From the NCBI GenBank assembly GCA_013368315.1, contig JAACJM010000302.1:1-64000 (forward strand): a stretch of 64,000 nt of DNA. The letters run 5' to 3'. Position 1 is the first letter of the stretch; the number at the start of each line of letters is the position of its first letter. Under the pieces are notes generated by a model. The model ran no database searches, was not told the DNA's origin, and was given only the letters and a program-made list of their open reading frames with translations. Source of the DNA: Tetrapyrgos nigripes. Taxonomy: Eukaryota > Basidiomycota > Agaricomycetes > Agaricales > Campanellaceae. Positions 57,738 through 64,000 of this stretch are shown piece after piece. The position numbers and the translations under genes are program-made.

Positions 57738-57868
57738 CTTCAACGCGACACCAGTAGGGAGGAGGTGGTGGACGCAGTTCAAGCACTAGCGTGAGAAATT
57801 TGTACTTGTTGACGCGATCGGACATGATAGTAGCTAAATTTGTCGCTCTACAGCTTCGTTCGCATTTA

Positions 57869-58010
57869 CAGTCGACTCCCTCTTAAGGGACTCTTAACAC
57901 ATACATTTTTTGGAGAAAAAAACCCACTTTCCCTGCCAACTTAGTGCTCTCTCAAAAGGCATACATTTTTGCGGGAACGGAGGGGTATGCCTTAAGAGGG
58001 AGTTTACTGT
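57869..58010. mobile_element. 142-bp MITE with TA target (Tc1/mariner-pogo type)
   Basis: The ends CAGTCGACTCCCTCTTAAGG and (complement) CAGTAAACTCCCTCTTAAGG are inverted copies, flanked by TA on both sides (57867-57868, 58011-58012). It lies just upstream of the F-box gene. Confidence 0.8.
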
Positions 58011-58100
58011 AGTACGATTGCGAATGAACTTCAAACTAAGAACCCGGCAGCATTTCACGAAAGGCATTCAATAGATTACTGTTGACAGGAAAAGATGATC

Positions 58101-58187
58101 TCAAGCACCTTCTGTCAGGCGAAGGCTGCGCAGAACGGTACAAAATGAGAAACCAGCTGAAAGATGTGCATGTACGTATGTAGGAAA
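58101..58187. repeat. Direct repeat flanking the F-box gene, 5' side copy
   Basis: Same-orientation partner of 55998-56085, about 85% alike by eye. It probably marks the 3' flank of a lost tandem paralogue. Confidence 0.8.
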
Positions 58188-58297
58188 TGAAGTACTTACT
58201 ACGCTAGCTTGACGCTAGCACTACTACTTATACTAACTTGAATAGGTCCCCTCGGGTGGCTGACTTGGACACCTGCCATGACCTACTAGTCCTGCCT

Positions 58298-59464
58298 CTA
58301 CTTTCGAGCCTCGAGGGTTACTTGATTCGATGGTACCGGTGGAATTACGGTATGCGTCCTTCGCGAGGTAGAGGAAGAGCTTGCTTGCTGGGAAGAACTC
58401 GTCGCTTGATCAGATCCGCTGGTGGAGGCGACAGAGTTTGGTGGATACTCATGTACGTTTCTCCGACCCGAAGTATTATGAACTTCGAGCTGATCACCAC
58501 CCTCGTTCGCTGATTCGAATTTACAGTTGATAGACCAGTCGTCGATGTCTTTGTAGGTAAAGGTCAAAACGATGATCTGAATGAGACTAATGACAATCAT
58601 CGCAGCTGTCGATGGGCCTCCATCTCTCCAGACGACCAGGAATGGGCTCACAACACTGCAAAAGCAGAACGGAGCCATCACAATGAACTTCCACTTGCGT
58701 TGGGTAGACCCCGCGACCAGTGAATTCCTAAAAAACAACTGAATCATGGCAGTTGGAACTTTAAAGTCCACAATATAGCTCCCGGGACCGTCCCAGCCGT
58801 TGTTGGCATCTCCTGGACTGCGAGATCTGACGTGAAGATGGAGAAGAGTCATCTTCTCCTCGTGAAAATGTTTTTCTTTCTCGTCCTCTAGGCATTTGAA
58901 CATTGAGAAGATCGTGGTGCTGTCGCTGAAAATAGATCCGGATTTCCACTGTTCTGGCATTCGACTAGCTATCCTTGGCCACAGGAATTCACAGACATAA
59001 AAGACGAAGCGACCATGCACATGATACACTTTCCCCATGTAATCAAGTACCTGCTCCCGGCAAAACTTTTGCTCTTCGTCAGACCACCTAGTGCCGTAGA
59101 TAGGGCTCTTCTGGTACACCTCCGGAGAAGCCCACGAACATACGCCCTTGTAATTAAGAGAGTAAGTCATGATGCTTGCCACCTGACCAACGACCAATAT
59201 CCAGCGACCAATGTCCGCCAGAATCATAATCGCCTTCACTCACTTATCCTCGAAGAGAAGACCAACGATGATGATATGGAAAAGTGTGATGAATATGGAA
59301 GACGCCAAAAAGATGGCAAACCGAGAAACGGCCAGTGCGGTGGTCCTGATAAGGCCTCTACGGGTTAATGTCACCTCCTGCACAGGTTGGTTCGTCGCCA
59401 CATATATCGTCGTAGGTTTCTCATTCGCCTCATGAGGCTGACGACTATGCTGTTCAATTTGCAC
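58298..59464 (-). CDS. Multi-spanning membrane protein, hypothetical; 5' end unclear
   Basis: Exon A (up to 59464) reads TIYVATNQPVQEV and a hydrophobic segment (FAIFLASSIFITLFHIIIVG). An intron (GTGAGT..., acceptor at GGTGGCAAG) joins to NIMTYSLNYKGVCSW. The long exon ends at 58298. It has two further membrane segments (IVMAPFCFCSVVSPFLVV, AAMIVISLIQIIVLTF) and a Ser-rich tail. A soluble loop of ~140 residues lies between. No family recognised. Exon A has no ATG in frame, and its first codons fall inside the end of the TIR element at 59448. The true start has therefore been displaced or lost, or lies in another exon; the gene may be disrupted. Confidence 0.5.
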
Positions 59465-60238
59465 ATTTATTATTTACCCGCACTCTCGATAATTTTCCCC
59501 GCACATAGTGACCTACTTTCCTTGCACACTCTCGAAAACTCTCCCGCACCCAATGTTCACAAAGTCAATTCCTGGGCCTAGATGACTACTTACACCCAAC
59601 CAAAACTGACTATGCGTAAATAGGACAAAATGTGCACATGAATATGAGCTCTTGCAGATATCCATTCAGTCAAATCAAAATTTTGCAGAAAAAACAATTT
59701 CTGCACAAAAGAATGGTGAAAAAGCAAATGGTATATTTCTGCATCTATCTGCGATAATATGCACAAAATTTGTAGCTGTTCTATAAGAATCACATCCAGC
59801 CCTGTCCACCTCGAAGTTCCTTTATAATAAGCCATACCAAGATCTAAGACAGAAGTTCCAGATGTATCATCAGCAGAGATACTGAGCATGCGCGACGTAG
59901 AACCTCATACCATGTACAGCTTTTGGCTCTTGCTCGAGAATGACATGCTGGAAACTACTAACATATCAAAAAGGTTGAGAAGATGAAGCAAACATAGTAA
60001 CTCACCATATTCTGGACCACCTTGCACTAATACACTGCCCGAAGCGCACACACCCCATTCCTGCTACACAGACGCGTGAACATTAGCTTGTCTGAACTGG
60101 ACTATTGTGAAGAGGAAAGGATAGAGAGAGCAATAAAAAACGGATTTCTGTGGCTGCACATCAGGGAAAAGGCTTGAGCACGTCTGGTACACGCTGGGCT
60201 GGTGGTGGTAGTAAAGACAACACGACGTGGCAAACACT

Positions 60239-60926
60239 GCGGGCAGCGATGGGTATTTGCAACCCATTTTTGAGCAGGCTTAAATCTCAAGTTGTTCGCA
60301 CAGTTTGTTCCCAGATAAAATTTGGCTTACTTGCCATTGAAATGACGAAACTTGTATCATAAGTATTTTCTAGATTATGTTACAATCAAACATTATAATT
60401 GATTTGTGGGATAAAAACCTGCCAAATAGGATGAGATTTGTGTGGCTTTGTAAAAATGTGTTTAAACAAGTGAAGTATCTGTGCCTGATTTGGTGTGAAA
60501 ATACTAAGAATTTTCTGATGCAGATTTGGCTCACATGCCTGCAAAGTATTCGCCACGCTTTTTGCACTGTGACAGAAATTTACGTAAATCGTTTCTCTCA
60601 CAATGCAAAAAGCGTGGCAAATACTTTGCAGGCATGTGAGCCAAATCTGCGTCAGAAAATTTTGAGTATTTTCACGCCAAATCAGGCACAGATACTTGAC
60701 TTGTTTGAACACATTTTTGCAAAGCCACCTAAATCTAATCCTATTTGGGAGGTTTTATCCCACAAATCAATTATAATGTTTGATCGTAGCATAATTTAGA
60801 AAATACTTATGATACAAGTTTTTTCATTTCAACAGCAAGTAAGCCAATTTTATCTGGGAAAAAACTGTGCGAACAATTCGAGATTTAAGCCTGCTCAAAA
60901 ACGGGTTGCAAATACCCATCGCCGCC
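60239..60926. repeat. ~690-bp palindrome (foldback element)
   Basis: Two arms of ~340 bp (about 60239-60583 and 60592-60926) are inverted copies with few mismatches, separated by under 15 bases. The tips read GCGGGCAGCGATGGGTATTT and its near complement. Open frames across it are mirror images and not taken as genes. Confidence 0.9.
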
Positions 60927-61177
60927 CGCGGTGAAAGAGTGCCGAAGGTATTGGCATGAGTCACATGAAACTTTTGAGTCATGTTACCTTCACGTGACCC
61001 TGACACGTCGCGTTAAAAGGTCTTGCGTCCAGTTTCCATCGTCCTCGTTCTGTGTTATGCTAAATATTCCACTCCTACGTAAGTCAATACAGAGAAAAAT
61101 GTCTTAAGTTTTATGAAAAAAATAACAACTTAGACATTGAGAGTGCGGGAAACCTGAATGAGTGCGGGGATTTCGAC

Positions 61178-62606
61178 TGTTGTAAACGGTCCGGCTTGGC
61201 TCCAGCGAGCCGCTGAGCTGAGCCGGTTTTTGAGCCGCGGCTCGGCTCCAGGTGGCTCTCGACCGACTCTGGCTCGAGTCATAAAAGCCGAGTCAAATTC
61301 TCTCAGAGAGACTGCCCTCTAGCGACACCAGAAATTAGCTTAAAGTGTACTGTCTCAGTAGCTGACATCAGGGAGTGTCTTTGAAGCAAGTTCGGTGTAC
61401 TTTGAGCGAGAAAGACCATGAGACCGTAACTCAAAAAAGTCGTTGTGCCTTAATTTGATAAGTTCTCACGGTTGTTTAATTTCTAATTTTAGCACAATAT
61501 TAAGGAAAATGATGTATCTCTTGGTTCAGAGTGCGCATACCATATCTAGAAGCTCGATTTCACTCCTGGAGTGTCAATATGACTTGTAAGGTCTCACTCC
61601 TACATTCCTATCTACATGTCTAGAAGGGAAGTGGTTTTCACGGAATTTTAGCGACACGAGTCGTGACTAGCCGGATCTAAAAGCCGAGCCGAGCCATTTA
61701 CATAAGGAGCCGAGCCGGAGCCGAGCCAGAGCCAACCGTAGTCGAACCGTTGGATAAAACTATTTAGGAACCCCTGCATTGGCGGGAACCCCGGAGTTCC
61801 TAGGAACCCGCCACAAACACGAAGTTAGCGTCTGTCACGCCTTTGTCACGCTTGAGTCGCGATCAAATAGTGGTCGTCGTCTTTGGCGTCGTTCTACAGT
61901 CTCCGACACCAAATTTCTGTGCCAGTGTCCCCACCGCATGTTGCCTTCACTACAGGATGCCGTTGGCGAGGACCTACTACATACATACTCACGCGTTCTC
62001 CGCAGTCGTAAGCTCTTCACATTATCATAGCGATTTTGGTCTTTCCATTGAAGTTTCCAAGGTCTTCGAGTTCAGCTTGGCATAGTATGTGAGAGTATGC
62101 GGTCTTTGAGGCGCTGTGTACGAAGTTTGGCCTGTAGAGAGTGGTCTGAGGTGCGTGCCGTTGTTGAACTGACATTTCTTTTCGTGCCTGCTCTTCCCCG
62201 TTTTGATTTCTATGCCTCAGAACCCTGCGTTAAGGTAGTTTGGACACAATCACTTCTTCATTATCTCCTCTACATGTCAGCAAGCCATGCAACCTGTCCT
62301 TCACCTCCCGCAAGTACTTTTCCATAATGTTTTAACCCAATTTTTACCACCCATTACGCATTTTCTCCCCTATTCTACGTGTCTCTGTGTATCTAGACAT
62401 GTTTCTAATATTAATGGACATTTTTCGCTACAATCTACGCCTACAATACGCGTATCCTCGCCAGCGCCTCGCATCGTGACTGGATGTGACCCAGTGTGAC
62501 ATGATGTGACGGGAACCGGGTTCCCAAATAAGCAAAGGGGTTCCCGGGGGGTTCCCGCCGGTGTAGGGGTTCCTAAATAGTTTTATCCCGAACCGTTACA
62601 ACACGA
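61178..62606. mobile_element. hAT-type element (second family member), interrupted
   Basis: It is flanked by ATTTCGAC on both sides (61170-61177, 62607-62614). The ends TGTTGTAAACGG and CCGTTACAACA resemble the element at 31345. Subterminal GAGCCGAGCC words are shared. Without the inner element it is about 583 bp; no transposase. Confidence 0.8.
61752..62588. mobile_element. 837-bp TIR element nested in the hAT-type element
   Basis: Perfect 24-bp TIRs (GGATAAAACTATTTAGGAAC plus CCCT) are flanked by the 9-bp direct repeat CGAACCGTT (61743-61751, 62589-62597). A 9-bp duplication fits Mutator-like elements. Short GGGTTCC/GGAACCC words cluster at both ends. No transposase seen. Confidence 0.85.
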
Positions 62607-62677
62607 ATTTCGACTATGAGTGCGGAAAATTTCGGGTGTGTGTGGGTACAAATAATAAAAGTGCAAATTGAACAGCA

Positions 62678-62857
62678 TACGAGCTTCGCTCGGTCGGGGC
62701 CTGCGGCCCTGACGTCTGGTTAGGGATCAATTAGGGATTCGTAGGGACATTGCTTAGTAATGATTATGTAAATATTATTTCTTCCCAGGCCCGTCCTATC
62801 TTAATATATAGGAATATATAGGAATAGAGGAATAGAATATATAGGATAAACCTGACA
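62678..62857 (-). repeat. Possible solo LTR (Copia-like)
   Basis: Read on the minus strand it begins TGTCAGGTTTATCC after a polypurine-like GGGGAGGATAGAG, contains TATATATT repeats and ends GCTCGTA at the TIR element. No partner LTR found in the window. Confidence 0.35.
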
Positions 62858-63534
62858 CTCTATCCTCCCCGTCAAAATCAATCCTACACTCGATCTTCTC
62901 TCCCTCTCTCATAGACTTGCAATTGATACTCAAAACGTTCCGTGCCAATTCCGTCGCTATTTCGAGTCTGTACATGCTCTCCCCACTCAGCAGGGTTTGG
63001 ATCCTAGAACCCGTAACTGGAGATCTAGAACTTTGAGACCCTGGAGCAAACCTTCAACCCCTGAGCATCAACTAGCCGAGCTCGGAGGTAAGAACACCGA
63101 CTAAGTGAAGTGCTTATTTCAAACTTATGTACCTAGTCCCATTGACACTGGATCCCAGTGACAGCCCTCGACATCAAGCATGATAGACATTGGTCCCACA
63201 TACATATGTATGTAGTCGCTGCCGCTCCTAGTCGGCTCCGTGATGAAACGTTCCTGGACACTGGCAGGTTCGACTGCGTTGAACTTGGGCTTTTGACGTA
63301 TAGTCAGGTTCAGTGCATACGGCGCGTCGACCTTTGAGTTTAGCGAAGTATGTCCCTCTTTATAAGTAACAGGTTGGGCTGGCTTTGAGATTACCGAAAT
63401 CCCCCACCTTCATTCGCTCAGCTTCGGTTTCGTTTGCAACTTATCCATCTCACATATTATCCTCAACTTCATTATCAACTCTCATTCCGATTCCAACTCT
63501 CCCCGGCTCTCTCGAATTTCGCACAGACTAGAAG
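62858..63534. other. Upstream region of the DUF2235 gene
   Basis: May include a little Copia internal sequence near 62860-63000. A TATAAG-containing stretch near 63360 and a CT/CA-rich leader precede the ATG at 63535. No gene recognised. Confidence 0.3.
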
Positions 63535-64000
63535 ATGTCGAGTCCAAAATTTATTCCGCCCATAAATGCGCAAGGCCCTAATATTAAAGCCCCTCCACGA
63601 AACTTGATATTCATGTTCGACGGGACCGGAGACGAGTAAGTACTATTTCTCCTTGATGCATCTTTCATTCTGAAGATTTTGCTGAATTTCGTCGCCTTTT
63701 TCCTTCATTCCTCTCCTCAGGATCGATGACGATGTACGTACCCAACCCATCCCTCCATCTACCAATATACTCAAGTTATATTACTTCACAGGTCACCAAC
63801 GTGATACAATTCTCCCGACTTCTCTACAACCACCCAAAGGAACTAGACCCTACAGTCGATAAAAAAAACCGGCGAGCCGAAGACTTTCGTCGTCGCACCA
63901 GTTGTAGATTCCGACGAGGGGAATAAGAGACAGGTTATCTTTTATCGCGTGAGTAACTGAGCTCGAACTTTTCCGAGTCAAAGTATGTCTTGACCTCGAA
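63535..64000 (+). CDS. DUF2235-type (Tle1-like) alpha/beta hydrolase, 5' part
   Basis: The gene starts MSSPKFIPPINAQGPN. Exon 1 (63535-63635) reaches RNLIFMFDGTGDE, matching the conserved RNLIxxFDGTGN motif of DUF2235 proteins, a family with alpha/beta-hydrolase fold that includes bacterial Tle1 phospholipases. A 13-nt exon (63721-63733, IDDD) and exon 3 from 63792 (VTNVIQFSRLLYNH) follow. In exon 3 the reading frame breaks at a run of eight A near 63861. With one A less it would continue TGEPKTFVVAPVVDSDEG to QVIFYR and a GTGAGT donor. The gene leaves the window before the catalytic GxSxG region. The frame break may be a real mutation or a base-call error. Confidence 0.65.

Larger units (their letters stand above)
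59448..62677. mobile_element. Composite TIR element with nested insertions
   Basis: The ends TGCTGTTCAATTTGCAC and (complement) CAAATTGAACAGCA are inverted and flanked by TA (59446-59447, 62678-62679). Subterminal GTGCGGG/CCCGCAC words recur. Removing the inner hAT-type insertion leaves about 1.8 kb without a recognisable transposase. It contains a long palindrome at 60239-60926. Confidence 0.6.

Noticed and set aside
60377..60799. 140-codon open frame and its minus-strand mirror inside the palindrome
   Set aside because: Both strands encode almost the same peptide because the DNA is palindromic; no domain, no splice signals, and the frame spans the hairpin centre.
1..64000. CRISPR array, tRNA, rRNA or bacterial-type operon
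   Set aside because: No regularly spaced direct repeats, no convincing tRNA box B/cloverleaf and no rRNA-like blocks were seen; the gene structure is eukaryotic.

Overview
The window looks like a filamentous basidiomycete, most likely an Agaricomycete. Protein-coding genes on both strands are cut by many 45-110 nt GT-AG introns. The transposon set (chromodomain Ty3/Gypsy, Ty1/Copia, Tnp2/CACTA, DUF6589-like protein, Tc1/mariner, hAT) fits that group. No CRISPR array, rRNA or tRNA was found. The calls rest on reading the sequence and on remembered family motifs; no search was run.

Region 1 (1-32.5 kb) is a transposon graveyard. In order it holds: the 3' end of a chromodomain Gypsy element with an extra Cys/His + Trp-Gly-rich ORF and its LTR; a decayed Copia pol; AT-rich repeat debris; a decayed DUF6589-like gene (minus); a nest built on two LTR-like repeats in inverted orientation (family A, 9122-15568), interrupted by two copies of a 1.6 kb LTR-like repeat (family B) and a rearranged Tc1; a Gypsy pol fragment; a Tnp2 transposase remnant; and a third family-B copy that received an intact Tc1/mariner element (18586-20212) and a nearly intact Copia element (20689-25722). 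A decayed multi-exon gene and a helicase-like pseudogene split by a hAT-type element with an 8-bp target duplication follow.

Region 2 (33-58 kb) is ordinary gene space: a formamidase-family gene with about 23 introns, several short or low-complexity hypothetical genes, a secreted pepsin-like aspartic protease, the regulatory beta subunit of protein kinase CK2, a conserved fungal protein of unknown function, and an F-box protein. The genes do not form an obvious pathway cluster.

Region 3 (58-64 kb) mixes genes and mobile DNA: a membrane protein gene whose 5' end abuts a composite TIR element (59448-62677). That element contains a ~690-bp palindrome and a hAT-type element which itself contains another TIR element. 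The window ends in a DUF2235-type gene.

Most unusual points: a WG/GW-rich accessory ORF in the Gypsy element (candidate Argonaute-binding protein, hypothesis only); CpG-biased decay between the two LTRs of one Copia copy; a Tc1 element whose long TIRs carry oppositely oriented motif pairs; and one inverted repeat arm preserving the empty sites of insertions seen in the other.
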